The notes beneath the pieces were generated by a model. It ran no database searches, was not told the DNA's origin, and saw only the letters and a program-made list of their open reading frames with translations. This document shows, in pieces, positions 20,890 to 33,190 of a stretch of DNA of 64,000 bases (within the stretch, counting starts at the first letter, position 1; the number at the start of each line of letters is the position of its first letter). The position numbers and the translations under genes are program-made. The DNA comes from Panicum virgatum (taxonomy: Eukaryota > Streptophyta > Magnoliopsida > Poales > Poaceae), in the NCBI RefSeq assembly GCF_016808335.1, contig NC_053142.1, positions 41,645,674 through 41,709,673 on the forward strand, given 5' to 3'.

Positions 20890-23800
20890 ATTAGTCCACC
20901 CTTTTGGATTCCATATATCAGTATAACTTCAACTGCAGCAGCTGGCGTCCTTGAAGTGATTCTCCAGGTGGTGTGACCGTGTGGGAATGTAGACGAATGC
21001 TGCTAATTATATTGATTCTTTATTTACCACTGAGTTTTTTGTATACCCACATACAACTCAACAGCAATGACATGCTTTCTGACATTTGTCGTTAGTATCT
21101 TGTGTTTGGGTGATGTTGTATAGTCCTGATGAATACTTATATATTGAGCCAATTCTCTCAGTGCCATAGAAATTAACATAGCTTCTCTCGGTGTCATAGA
21201 ATTTTCCAAACTTCCCTAGGTACCACAGCTTTCAAATTTTATCTCCTCAATCTGTGAGTTAGCATCTCAGGTTCGTGTCAGATTGATCTGGACTTGATTT
21301 TGTTTCCAAATAAAATGTCGCACCACCAAATTTAATCTCCGACCTATTATTTTAGGGTCTGTCTCGCTGTCGGGTGACTGAGTTTTTATTTACACATAAG
21401 TCACCCAACAATTTGCCCCCCTATCAGGTGACTGATTTTTTGTTTACATAGTCACTCAGTCGAATTGGATTCTAATCAAAGTGTTTGGAGAAAAATGGCC
21501 CAATCTGTCTGTTGGGCTTCTACATGTTGGGCTGTTTTCTGTGTATTTCTAATAGTGCTACAGTAATTTTGGGCTGCATAATGTGGACTATTATTCCTAA
21601 TAGATCTGTTGGGCTCATACATGTTGGGTTGTTTTCTGTATACTTGGTAACCGGCTTCGACCATAAGACAGAAGAGGATATTGAAATATGTAAAAAATCA
21701 CAAAACAAATTGTTTTGTCGACATTAGAGAAATATAAGCTGCCAAAAAAGATTGTGTGATCAACATTGTGCTCAAAAACAGCAACTGGAAATGGATCTCG
21801 TCAGAAAAAAGGCTTCTAGAAACAAAAAAAACTAATGATAAAGCAAAGAAAAACATTCCAACACTGAAAATAATCAAATAAATATCCATATGGTAGACTC
21901 AAACTAAAGTAGGACAGATTTCATTACATCCTTAGAAAAGTAGCACTTAAATATTAGATATATTGTTATCTGCCAACCTAGATAGTAGAAGAACAGTTTG
22001 CTACTACAATTTAGATAAGATAACAAAAGGAAAGCAGTGTAGGAGTGCTTGCTTCTATCAGCTTCTTCTCAAGAGGTGAAGATCTTCTAGTTTTCAGAAC
22101 CAAAATCCAATCATCTTCGTAACTCTGGGATGTTGGTTGACATCATCAAAAAAAGGCATGTAACCAGCACAAGGTATTTTCTTGTAATAATTTATGTAAT
22201 AAATTTACAGATAAAAATATAAAAAATTATGGTAACACTATAAAATAACATTAATGTGTTGTAACTAAAATGGTTTACAAAAAACCCAATAAACATGACA
22301 TTACTTGACTTAATATTCTAGGCAGGCCTTCTATATTGTAGTGCACACAGGCCCAATAGACATAATTGAAAAGAAGGGAAAAAAAGCTCAATAGGTATCA
22401 TGCATTGATTAGGAGGAAAAGAGTGCCAGTTCTTCAATCTTAGCCGCCAAAACCAACATAGGTCACAAGACAAATAAAAAAGATCAGGTGAAATCCCAGT
22501 GCCCTGCAATGACTTCAACAGAACCATAAAGAATGAAACTTCATCACGGTCAGACATCATTAGAATTAGCAAAACCACATTATAAAATAAGCTATATAAC
22601 TGCTATTAGAAATGCATCCATCACCAACAAAACTAAGTAACTAAGACCAGCTCAAGCAAATGCAAGTCTGGAAGATGGACAAAAAGTTAATGACAGATAC
22701 TCAAGTTGTTACTGATTTACTGAACACAATATATATGCTTGCTGGTTCCAATTAATTCCCAAGATAAATATACAAGTATGATAGTCAGACCACCAGCCCC
22801 ATTCACTAAACTGAAAAATCCTCCTCCAAACAAAAATCGGTATTAGGTCTCAACCACCCTTGGTCAACCCAGTTAATTCATCACTGAAACAACAATCAGG
22901 GACCAATTGCTTTTGCCAAAGAAAAAAAAGAAAAATGTATTGCTTATCAACCATATAACAACTCATCAAAAGCTTAAACAATTGAGGGCAGTTTTTTAGC
23001 GAGAAAACTGTATCAGCTGACTCCTGACTTTGTAAGATGTCTCTAGAGATGCGCTAGCTTCACTGATTACTATTCTAGGTTCTATTTTTTAAAAAGGTAG
23101 CAGTACAGATAATGTGATAGTTTGTGGTTAGTGTTGGGCATGACTGCAGTCAAGATAGATCACCTAATTAAACATTGTAATGGTTCAACTGAAAAAGCAC
23201 TCAACTGAACATTTGTGATGTCTAAGGTATTTTGCTAACCACAAGAAAATATGATGCACATATCTTCCTATGTTGTCCATCACTACAATCAACCAGTGAA
23301 CGACCATGGGTGCGAGCGTGCGTGCGAGTGTGCGACGAACGTGTCGGGCTCTCAGCGAATGACGAGGCCGTCAGACTGAAAGCGGAAGGGAAACTGACAG
23401 AACAACACAAAACAGGTGCAGCCACAAAGAGTAGAAAAGGGAATCAACTACATGCATGGCAATCGAACCACAAATCAGTACACACAAAGGACCAACCTCA
23501 AAAGGAAATCAAGAATGCAACTTTAACAAACCTCACTGCAGGCAAAAAAATGTCAAGGTAGGTGAAGCAATGGTGCTTGAATTGCTGAAGACAAAGAACA
23601 CAGGTATAACATATAAAAGAGCTAGTATTATGGTTCAAGATCAGTTATGGTTCAGGACCAGTACACACAAATCTAGCACTGTAGAAATATGGAAGAAAAA
23701 AACCATTCTGAAAAAAGTTTGACCCTCTGGCATCTCACATGCATAGCATACAATATGTTGTATTTTACTGCTAAAAACTAGGAAATTACAGTATTAAACC

Positions 23801-24010
23801 ATGGTGTAATTCTAGAATAAATTATTTGTAGTTTTCTAGCCATTGATCAGGAGCGCTAATTAACCAAAAAAATGACCAAACAGCAACCACATATAAGAAT
23901 ACATGTAAAAGAGCTACATGGAGCAATACAAATTTTCCCTATGACACTGACAAACAAGACTTTTACTTGAAAATCAAAGTCATCTTTGATCAAATTAGGG
24001 CTCAATGAAA
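20890..24010. other. AT-rich spacer, no gene recognised
   Basis: 3' UTR of the DeSI-like gene, then AT-rich DNA with no supported coding region. Two diverged copies of a GTTGGGCT-TACATGTTGGGCTGTTTTCTGT segment lie at 21510-21546 and 21608-21644. A short GC-richer island at about 23290-23410 holds GTGCG repeats and an unremarkable frame on each strand. Confidence 0.5.
23651..23892. repeat. Dispersed direct repeat, copy A
   Basis: Starts TTCAGGACCAGTACACACAA, then CTTGACCCTCT, AAAACTAGGAAATTACA, GTAATTCTAG, TTTGTAGTTTTCTAG, CATTGATCA and CTAATTAACCAAAAA, ending CAGCAACCACA. The same order of blocks recurs at 24513-24760, with many point changes. Confidence 0.75.
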
Positions 24011-24202
24011 CTTTTATGACAAAAAATAGGAACATGAAATTCTTAATTTAATGAAGATTAAAGGCATACAGCTCATATTTAGTCAGGTGTACCTCTTCTC
24101 AATGCACTTTTATGACAAAAAATAGGAACATGAAATTCTTAATTTAATGAAGATTAAAGGCATACAGCTCATATTTAGTCAGGTGTACCTCTTCTCAATG
24201 CA
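24011..24202. repeat. Perfect tandem duplication, 96-bp unit
   Basis: Two head-to-tail copies (24011-24106 and 24107-24202) beginning CTTTTATGACAAAAAATAGG and ending CTTCTCAATGCA appear identical. They are followed by partial third and fourth copies of the unit's end (AGGTGTACCTCTTCTCAATGCACCTCTTC..., 24221-24260). Confidence 0.92.
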
Positions 24203-24512
24203 CTTGTCTGTATAAAATTAGGTGTACCTCTTCTCAATGCACCTCTTCTCAATGCACTTTCAAAACATGTCTGTGTAAGCCTGCAAATAGTAAAACATGG
24301 AGCATTAGACAAACCGGCAGACAAAGACATCCATATAGTTGAAGCATAACATTGCTACAATCACTTTCATAATGTTCTGATTTCAAGGAAAAAATGTCAT
24401 GAGCAATCAGTTGGATTTAGGGTCAAATCTGTGCCCATGAGCAAAAAAAAGAAAAGAAAAGAATACATCAGGTAGAAGAAACGAATTCTGTTATATAAGC
24501 AGGAAACTGAAA

Positions 24513-24760
24513 TTCAGGATCAGTACACACAAAGCTAGCAATATAGAAATAGGGAAGAAAAAGAAATAATTCTAAAAAAGCTTGACCCTCTGCCTTCTCA
24601 CATTTATAGCATACAAAATGTCGTATTTTAAAGTTAAAAACTAGGAAATTACATTATTAAACGAGAGTGTAATTCTAGTATAAGTTACTTGTAGTTTTCT
24701 AGACATTGATCAAGAGTACTAATTAACCAAAAACAAAGGTGACCAATCAGCAACCACAAT
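24513..24760. repeat. Dispersed direct repeat, copy B
   Basis: The diverged second copy of 23651-23892, 862 bp downstream in the same orientation. A shorter third piece, matching only the AAAACTAG-CAATTACA...GGTGTAATT middle part, is at about 25415-25485. Confidence 0.75.
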
Positions 24761-27498
24761 GAACAAATATTGTATGTAATGCCATACTACTCATTAACAT
24801 AAGTAAGAGTTAATATATCAAACTAATAATCCCCTAGCCTCTTAAAAATAATTCTATGGTAATAAAAATGGAAATGCAAAACTCTAAAACAAAAGTATGT
24901 GCAGAAAAAACTTTGAACTTAAAGTATGTTCATATAACATTAAAAGGCCTTCAAAATTTAAAGATGAATATTTGCAGCGAAGGAGAAGTTCTTCACCTGA
25001 GTTCTCCTCAACCTCAACTCCATTTCTGCAATCCTAGAAAGTAACAGGTCAGGGAGAAACTAAGATACTTGGGTATATTTGGCACCGAAAATCCTAGTGA
25101 AGTATTGCTCACTTATGTTTTATAGTAACCAACTTCAAAATTACAACACAAAAGGATGGTGTATTTGTAGATTGAGTCCACAATAAATCTTAAGCTCTCA
25201 ACTCACCAAACTAAAAGAGTAAGACACACAAGTATTTTTGCTGCAACTACATCTTTGGTATTATCTTGTTCTCTTACATATAGAACGATAAAAGAAACTT
25301 TAGTGGAAGATGCTAATGGCCATGATGGCCCCTAGCTCCTACAATACCACAAAGTAAAGGTCAGGAAGAAATTAGAATGCTTGGGTAAATTTGAAATAGA
25401 AAATCAATGCTCAATTTTAGGTTTTACAGTAAAAAACTAGACAATTACAATACTAAATGATGGTGTAATTATACTATAAGAATTCTGAAATTTCAGGCCA
25501 TGTTTTCATATTTACTTGATTGCTAAATGAATCATATCAGGACTGCAGATCAAAGTTTCAATAAAAAGAAGTTTTCATCTATGAATGAGTAAGCCAATAG
25601 AAGAGATAGGACAGACTGGAAGAAAAACATTCAGTCATGTAGTAGCATATTAAAAAAATAGTTTATATTGATTAAAACGCTCTATGCAATAGTACTACAC
25701 GACTTGGGAAAATCAGATAGGTGTGGGAAACAAATGCATCCTACAAAGGGAAAACTATAGTATTAACTATGTACAACCATATGTTGCTCTACAACCAATA
25801 CCTACATTGTTTAATTGCTATACAGCCAACACCTACACCTACACTCAGTCCACAACTAGAAAGATAACTTGTAGTTGGAAATATCAGGTAACAAATATAT
25901 AGTAACAGGACACAAAATAAGTACATGAATAAACAAAGACTAAACTTGGTTTATATTGTACAATAAACAAGGTAGTGACATAGCTCAGATTAAAAGGTTC
26001 AGATTTTGTATAATCAACAAAATAAGATTTAGACTTTGTATAATCAAGAATAGCCAACATTTCCAATAATGATCTGGTGGGCTCTAATGGTACCTAGACA
26101 TGGATTTTGTGCTGGTATATAAGGGGCTGCTTGGGGAAAGATTGAAACTAGTAAAGAAAGTAAAATTATTGTAATTACACAAAAGAATTTATAAAATTAC
26201 AACATAACATACTATAGTATTTTTTCGTAGTTGGACTATAATTCTTAATGCTAGGACTTAAGAAGATTATTTCTGTAGTAATACAAAAATTATTGCTAGC
26301 CAAGACATATACAAAGTGAGTACCTTTGAAGTTAAACATGGACAAGGACAACTTTGAAGCATCATAAAGGGGATAATCATTGTCTGAAATTTTCCTATGA
26401 ATACTAGAGAGCAAGACCTCTCATAATACAACTAGACAACTAGTTCTGCTATTAGTTTTTATTTCCACAAAGAGGACAAGAAAAAAACCATGAGAGCGAA
26501 CAGAGCAAGTCGTGCATGATGGGTATACCAATCAACAAGTAGCCTACCTGTCTCCTGCCGCTTGGAAATGTTGAATTTATCAAACACTTGGCGAGCACAA
26601 CTGTTAGCTCCCAAACCTTCCAGGAAATCTATACATAAAGAAACAAGAGCACTGCAACACTTGAAAAATTAATGAATGTACCATACAGTTTGTCGATTAT
26701 ATCCCACAAATATAATACAGTGTGAAAATCACATGTCAATATCGAGGAAAAGAATGGACACATAAGAAAAATAGAGTTTCAACACTGGTATCAATAATCT
26801 GGTACGTCTTATTGGTCCTTTACCGGGGAAAAGATTGCGTTTGCAGAAGAAAGGCAGTGCTCCTGTATTGACTATATTTTTCAAATCACATTTCCCACTC
26901 CCTGAAAACAGCATCATGCATCTGGGTGCTGGGCACCACCTGCTATCAAATTTGCACAACAAAAAAACAAATGTTGATTAGGAATCCCAAAAATTGTACC
27001 CTACCATGCCTCACCACAAATCAAACTAGTTCAACGGATAATGAAGAAAACCCCAGAACGCACTCAATCCACCCATCCACTCTCTCTTTGCATGCATGAC
27101 TGACTGTCTACACAAATTTCATACAAACCCAATTCAAAGGCTCATGAATTTAACTGACAAATAAACAATCTGTTGAACACAGTTGATTTTTAAAAATCAT
27201 CGGAACACATAGACCGTGTTGAACAAGTCCTACACAATTTTGCTTCTAAAACATCATCCATGATAATTGGCTCCTCCATCCAGCTACAAGTGCGAAACAA
27301 AAAATTACCCAACACAAACTAAATCTTCTCACATAGCTCATGTATTCCAGTAAAAAATGTAGGTCAAGCATACCAGAAAAAAAAGCCGATGAGATGGGCA
27401 CGTATGTCAAAAAATGGAATAAAAGCAAATACAAGATAAAAAAAATCCAGAACTAAAATTGATTATATTTGGATGAACACAAATCAGATCACAGCACC
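24761..27498. other. AT-rich spacer with isolated exon-like segments on the minus strand
   Basis: No complete gene. On the minus strand, 26548-26628 (81 nt) and 24997-25033 (37 nt) are bounded by proper AG acceptor and GT donor sites and are open in compatible frames. They could be internal exons of the transcript whose first exon may be 28936-29174, but I recognise no protein in them. 26935-27000 and 28345-28430 are diverged copies of one another. Confidence 0.3.
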
Positions 27499-27582
27499 AA
27501 ATCAGATCGATTGGAAAAGCTCAAAAGGTGACAAACACAAAAATCAGATCGATTGGAAAAGCTCAAAAGGTGACAAACACAA
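27499..27582. repeat. Tandem duplication, 42-bp unit
   Basis: Two head-to-tail copies of a unit starting AAATCAGATCGATTGG (27499-27540 and 27541-27582), identical or nearly so. Confidence 0.9.
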
Positions 27583-28659
27583 CCAGATGGCAAGGATGCA
27601 GCAGTTGTGTCAGCCAGACCCAACACTAACCTGACGGCCATGACAAATGCAACAAGTTTGTTCCACATACGACATTGATCCACGGCCACAAATGCCATGA
27701 ACAAGTTTGAAAGAAGTGACAGTGACATGTCTACAACTATACGTGATATGTGAATAGATGTATTGAATTAAAAGTAATTATTACCGACAAGGCTATGACA
27801 GCATAAGTTTAGTCCAAAATATAGAAATGAAACTAAATAAACTAACTACAGTTTAACTTAGGAATGATGCTAGATTGCTAGTGCTCGACATCCATCATTT
27901 TGTCTCAAGTTTAATAAAAAATTGCTTCAAATAGAAACACAAAATAATTTGTAATAAACAAATTTCTCACAAGTGGATTCGAGGTCAAAGTTTAGTGTCT
28001 GTCTCATTAATCAAATTTGAAAAATTATTATCTTGAGAACCACAAACAAAGCTACTCTAGATTGAGTGTAATCAGGCTACAGACACAATAAAGCATGGAT
28101 GCTTGCATGGTCCTGCAGTCTTGCCAAACCATATCCATATCTTCCCCAATAAAATTAGCGAACCAGTTACTAGAGGCACCGCTATACTACATCAATAAAG
28201 CATGAAGCCATGAATCATTATAACTAGCTATAATAGATACCCAAATGTGCCATACAGCCACAACCAATCCATCCTAAATTGAGAAAGGACACAAACAAAT
28301 AAGAATAAACAAGCAAGCAGCAATGGCGGTAAAAGAGGCAAACATCACTTGCCAGACGCCACCTGCCATCTGATTGAGACAACAAATACATGTTGATTAG
28401 GAATCCGCAAAATTGAACCCTAACATGCTTCCATCAAAGACAATGGACCATGAATTCAACACAAAATCGAGTCATGAACAACAAACAACAGATAACCATT
28501 TTGCCGCTCTCTCCGATCTCAGCCTCCTACTGTCTCGACTCCGGCGATCCAGATCGGGGAATGGAAAGGGATCCCGACACCACGCCGTGCCAGTTTGCTA
28601 GTGCCGATGAAGCCCAACACTATCATGCCATGAGTTCCCCACGGGGATGGATCCAGGGG
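27583..28659. other. AT-rich spacer
   Basis: No gene recognised on either strand. The GC content rises from about 28480 toward the possible minus-strand first exon. Confidence 0.45.
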
Positions 28660-28706
28660 AGAGAGAGAGGGAGGGAGGGAGGGAGAGAGGGAGAGAGAGA
28701 GAGGAC
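28660..28706. repeat. (GA)/(GGGA) microsatellite
   Basis: Purine-only tract of GAGAGA and GGGAGGGA blocks. A second (GA)n run lies at 28909-28928, just inside the putative intron next to the minus-strand exon donor. Confidence 0.9.
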
Positions 28707-28935
28707 TTCCTTATGTTCCGAAACAACAAGCAGATCGATCCATCCCTTCCCCCATCGTGGAGAAGAGAGGAAGGGAAACCAAGGGTGGAGCCAGGGAGGG
28801 GATCAGGCAAGGCAGCAACTCATTTATCTCGTGACTGCTGCTACAGCTCTCAGCGACCACATCAATCCACCCATCCATTAAAGCGGCAGATGACTGGGGA
28901 AGCTCAATCAGAGAGAGAGAGAGAGAGAGTACGCA

Positions 28936-29174
28936 CCTTCTCGTCAGTTGTGTAGCCTGGCTCCGCTTCGGCCGCCACCTGCATGGCGCGGCGGCCCGAG
29001 GCTGCGGCGCTCGGGACAGCCGTGGCCTGGACCACCACCTCCTCGCGGACGCCTGACGGGAGGCAAATACCCGCCGGGGCGAGCATCAGATGGGAGAGGG
29101 GCTCATGAGCCCGCCGGTGACCATGACCCAGCAAGCGCTCGGAGGCCGATGCGAGGAGGAAGGAGGAGGTCGCC
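28936..29174 (-). CDS. Possible first exon of an unrecognised minus-strand gene (plastid-targeted?)
   Basis: On the minus strand an ATG at 29174 opens a GC-rich 80-codon exon ending GACGAGAAG|GTGCGT, a good donor. The encoded segment begins MATSSFLLASASE and is Ser/Ala/Arg-rich with few acidic residues for about 60 residues, as in a chloroplast transit peptide, then turns acidic (AAEAEPGYTTDEK). I do not recognise the protein. Candidate internal exons on the same strand are 26548-26628 and 24997-25033. The alternative is a remnant of a gene whose 3' exons are lost. Confidence 0.4.
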
Positions 29175-29454
29175 ATGAGAGAGATAGAGATGTGGAAAGG
29201 GAGCGTTGACCTCCTGTGAAATGAAACTCGACCCGATAACAAACCACAAGCATCCGCTACTGCCAAAACGGGTATGACAACCATCACACGAGCCCATTCA
29301 CACCAATCAAACATGAATCCGCCCCATACGTCCATATCTAATCTAACGCACCAGAACGTCGACTTACGTAAACACAGGATATCAGTCACCTTACATGGAG
29401 GAAATCTGATTATTTTATCGTGGAAAGAGAGACGGTGACGGATTGGAGTCCAGA
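29175..29454 (-). promoter_or_regulatory. Presumed promoter/5' UTR of the minus-strand exon
   Basis: 280 bp between the putative minus-strand ATG and the first copia sequence. No TATA box was recognised; the region is of mixed composition. Confidence 0.25.
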
Positions 29455-32400
29455 GAGCCAATTCATGGATTTGGAGTCGATGTCGATCCGCAGGAGGACA
29501 TGTTAACTCTCGAGGCACTCCGCACCGCCGTCCCTTTGGAGATCGCGTCCGTGATCGCCGACAAGTATACGACGAAGGAGGCGTGGAATCCATCACCACC
29601 ATGAGCGTCGGCGATGGCCGCGTGAGGAAGAACACCGTGCAGGTGCAACAACTTCTCTGTGAGTTCCGAGTTGGTGGCATTAAGGACGGCGAGTCCGTGG
29701 AGGACTTCGCACTTCGGCTGAACAACATGGTGGCTCAGCTTCCGATGCTCGACGATCCCGTTGAGGAGACCAAGGTGGTGGAAAAGATCCCCCACGGCGC
29801 GCCAGCACTGTTCAAGCAGATCGGGCTCGCCATCCGCACACTGCTTGACGTCTCCACCAGTCCACCCTCACCGTCGTCGATGTTGTGTGAAGCTAAGGAT
29901 GAAGGCTGCAGAGGAAGCGTTCGAGCCGCCACTATCCACGTTGCAGCGCGAGGGAGGGTTGTACCTGATGGAGGAGCAGTGGGATGCGCGGCGGCACGAG
30001 GTGGAGAACCAGGAAGCGACGGTGGCGCAAGCGGGAGCTCTGCGTGTCGTGGCGCACGGTGTGGGCGTGGAAATGGGCGCGGAGGCAACTCCGGTACGTC
30101 TTCATCAAGCGCGCCCTGCCGGTGAACAACTCCGGCAGGCATGTCGGCAAGGATGAGTGCCGGCCGTGTGGGATGACGAGGAGCAGGCATCCCTTCTGCT
30201 GCTGAGGTCAGCAGCATGCGTTCGTTGTTGCATCTCCATATTGTCACTGCTGCGGGACTCGACCACACTGCCGCCGCCCGCATCTCCGGCCACCGCACGG
30301 AGTTCCTCTCCGAGCTGCTCGTCCTCACCGATTCCGCACACAAAGGCCCCATCCCCGCGGCCCAGCGCAGCTGCGCGAGGGCCGTCGCACACGGCGGCCC
30401 CGTCCTCGCAGCCTGGCGCGATTGCACTAGGGGCGGTGCACGTGGCGAGTGCGTCCCCACGGTCCAAAGGAGCAGTGCATGCTGGGGCCAGTGCAGGGGA
30501 GAAGCCGGCAACAAGCACCCAGGTGCGGCTGCGGGAGCGGAAGTTGTTCGTCCACCTAGACGCTGAGGAGGAACATGATGCCAAATCGTGGGTCCTCGAC
30601 ACGGGGGCCACGAACCACATGTCATGCTGATGGAGGGTGTTCGCAGAGCTGGATCCGTCGCTCTACGGCACGGTGCATTTTGAGGATGATTCGGTGACGC
30701 GAATTGAAGTCTGCGGTACTGTTAACTTGCAAGAACGGCGAGCATCGATCGTCCTTCGCCGGAGTCTACTACATACCGCGGCTCACCACCAACACTATCA
30801 GCGCCGGGCAGGTCGATGAAGTGGGGTACAAAATCAACATCGATGGCGTGATGAGGATCCGAGAACCTGGTGGACGGATGAAGTCCGCGTGCATAGCGAA
30901 CCGGCTATATGTGCTTGACGCCTCGAGATCACATTGCCTAGTTGGTTTGCCTGGCAACGTGCGGCAAGGATGATGCCTGGCATTGGCACATGCGGTTGGG
31001 GCTCGGGAGGACCTGGTGCATGGGCTGCGGCCGGTGGTGGAGCAGGTGGACCAGCTATGCGAGGCATGCCTAGCCAGAAAGCAGAGAGGCAACTGGTTCC
31101 TGGAGCTGGCGCAGTATCGTGCACGGCGACTTGTGCGGCCCATCACACCAACGACGCCAAGCGACAACAGCTACTTCCTCTTGCTCGTAGACCATCGAAG
31201 CCGGTACACGTGGGTGGCGGCTCTGCCGTCCAAGGATCAAGCAGCGGAGGCGATCAAGGAGTTCCGGGCGCGAGAGGAAGGAAAGTCCGGCTTGGGGCGT
31301 TCCGCACTGATCGAGGCGGCGAGTTCACCATGACTGAATTTTCCTAGTACTGCACAACTGGCGGAGTTTGTCGACAACTCACAGCGTGGTGGAACGTCGC
31401 AATGGCATGGTGGCGGCTGCAGCGCACAACATGCTCGAAGCGAAGGGGCTGTCGGGCCTGTTTTAGAGTGAGGCGGCAAACACCACCGTGTACATCTTTA
31501 ACCGATGTCCAAGCGTCGAGGGGATGACTCTGTTCAAAGCTTGGTATTAGTATGGGAACAAGGGGCCCTCCACCACCTGAAAACCTTTGGCTGCATTGTC
31601 TATATACAGAACACAAAGGCACATCTCTAGAAGCTCGAGTATCCGGTCCGCAAGATGATCTTCCTCTGCTACAAGCGCGGCTCCAAGGCATTCCGAAAAT
31701 ACGATCCCATGACATGCCGAGTTCACATCACGAGGGACTTGGTCTCAGCGAGGAGGGCGAGTGGGACTAGACCGATGGTATGGAAGATGATGCCGCATCG
31801 GTGCACAACAACGTCATCTTCACCATCGAGTCCATCGCAAGCCTCCGCATGACTATTAGGAGGACACGCTGAAGGTGTTCGCCTAGTGGCAAGGATGGAA
31901 GTTGTGAGGCTGCTGCTAGCGTTGGCGGTGCATGAAAGATGGGAAGTCCACCACATAGATGTCTAAACAGCATTTTTGAATGGCGACCTTCAGAAGAAGG
32001 TGTTCGTGGAGCAAGCACCAGGGTTCACTCAGGCCGGGCAATAACACAAGATACTTTAGCTACACAAAGCTTTGTATGGTGCTTGAAATCAGAAACTAGA
32101 TGAGAAATTGGTTGTTCTATGTTTCAAGGGATGTCCATTTGAAAATGCTATATACTGTAGGGGTGTTGGAGCTGAGAGGCTTGTGGTGGGAGTCTATGCA
32201 GATGATCTGGTAACCAGATGGACAAATGGTAAAGATCTTCAAGATGAGTGATCCAGGATTACTCACTTATTATCTGGGCATTAAGGTGAAGGACAGAGGG
32301 AGTAACACTTTCTTGGGGAAGGGGAATGGGAGGAAATTATGCAGAGTATCGGTAGGCCTGTTAGTGGTGCCAGGTATCGGTAGCGTAGAAAACGTCAAGG
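29455..32400 (+). mobile_element. Degenerate Ty1/copia retrotransposon (gag-pol remnant)
   Basis: Copia domains in order on the plus strand but across several frames. Gag of the UBN2 type is at about 29480-29900 (EDFALRLNNMVAQL, KVVEKI, LLDVST). A Gly/Arg-rich region follows. The protease motif DTGATNHMS is at about 30597-30623. A gag-pre-integrase region and integrase pieces with VDHRSRYTWV lie at about 30640-31340, and reverse transcriptase traces (FLNGDLQKKVFVEQAPGF, VYADDL) at about 31970-32210. Many stops and frameshifts are present, so it is long dead. No LTR was recognised on either side. Its RT region is truncated at the solo LTR at 32406 and does not clearly resume after 33965. Confidence 0.88.
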
Positions 32401-32405
32401 ATCGG
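32401..32405. repeat. Target-site duplication, left copy (ATCGG)
   Basis: ATCGG immediately before the TGTA start of the 1.56-kb solo LTR. Confidence 0.88.
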
Positions 32406-32667
32406 TGTAGCGAAAATGGCCTCTCATGCCATATTTCAATATAATGTTTTGGCGATTGATGACACACGCAACACTTGAACTAATGTGTTTGCTTAGATGA
32501 TATACTCAGGCTTTCAGGTTCAAGTGATGACAAAGAGAAGAGAGGCGAAGCTAGGCCCGAAGGGCCGCCCCTACGGGGGTTCCGCTACCCGGTTAGCGGA
32601 CGGGGGTCGAGGGGGAGCCGCCCCTCGCGGGTCTCAGGGCAGCGCCCTGAAACCTAAAAAGAAATCA

Positions 32668-33115
32668 AGTCACCGGTTGAACCGACGCCAAGCAAATTAC
32701 ACACATCGGTGCATTGACTTGAGCACGTCTGGGAGTTTTAGTATCACCGGTTAAACCGACGTAAGGCAAAATGTACTCATCGGTGCAATGACAGAGATGG
32801 CCTGCGGGCTAGGGTTTGGCACCGGATGAACCGACGATAGCAAGTTTGAATACGTCGGTGCAATGGCAGAAGCAGACCAAGAAAAATGCATACATCGGAT
32901 GAACCGATGATGCACCGGTTAATGGCATCGGTGCAGTTGTCCAGAGAGTTTGTTTTTCAAGGATCAGAGGACAGTTGCACTCACCGGTTAAACCGACGCT
33001 AATATTACATACATCGGTCGATTGCGTCGGTTGATTGCCCGTACACGTAACGGCTAGTTTTCAGTGGGCAGTTTAGTATCACCGGTTAAACCGACGATGG
33101 CAATTTGGGGAGCAT
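32668..33115. repeat. Array of ACCGGTTNAACCGACG motifs in the LTR promoter
   Basis: At least five copies of CACCGG(T/A)T(A/G)AACCGACG and several of CATCGGTGCA(A/T)TG occur at about 32670, 32743, 32816, 32893, 32982 and 33078. Spacing is 73-96 bp, all upstream of the TATA box near 33182. The core AACCGGTT/ACCGGT is palindromic, so each copy is a potential dimer-binding site. Confidence 0.85.
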
Positions 33116-33179
33116 CGGATTAACCGGTGTTAAGCACAATTCTGGCAGCTTTTCTCCAACGGCTATATTTGCTTGTGCT

Positions 33180-33190
33180 GCCTATATATA
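33180..33190 (+). promoter_or_regulatory. TATA box of the 1.56-kb solo LTR
   Basis: CCTATATATAC followed by a C-rich stretch, about 65 bp downstream of the last ACCGGTT motif; transcription would start near 33215. Confidence 0.6.

Noticed and set aside
23222..23425. Minus-strand 67-codon frame with a Ser/Thr/Arg-rich sequence
   Set aside because: Composition comes from a GTGCG-type repeat; no splice or homology support.
26729..26962. Minus-strand 77-codon frame, and a plus-strand frame with some protein-like character
   Set aside because: Neither has recognisable homology or consistent splice sites; left as spacer.
32668..33115. Regularly spaced repeats resembling a CRISPR array
   Set aside because: The spacers are not unique sequence of constant length, the repeats are imperfect and lie in an LTR of a plant genome; better explained as promoter motifs.
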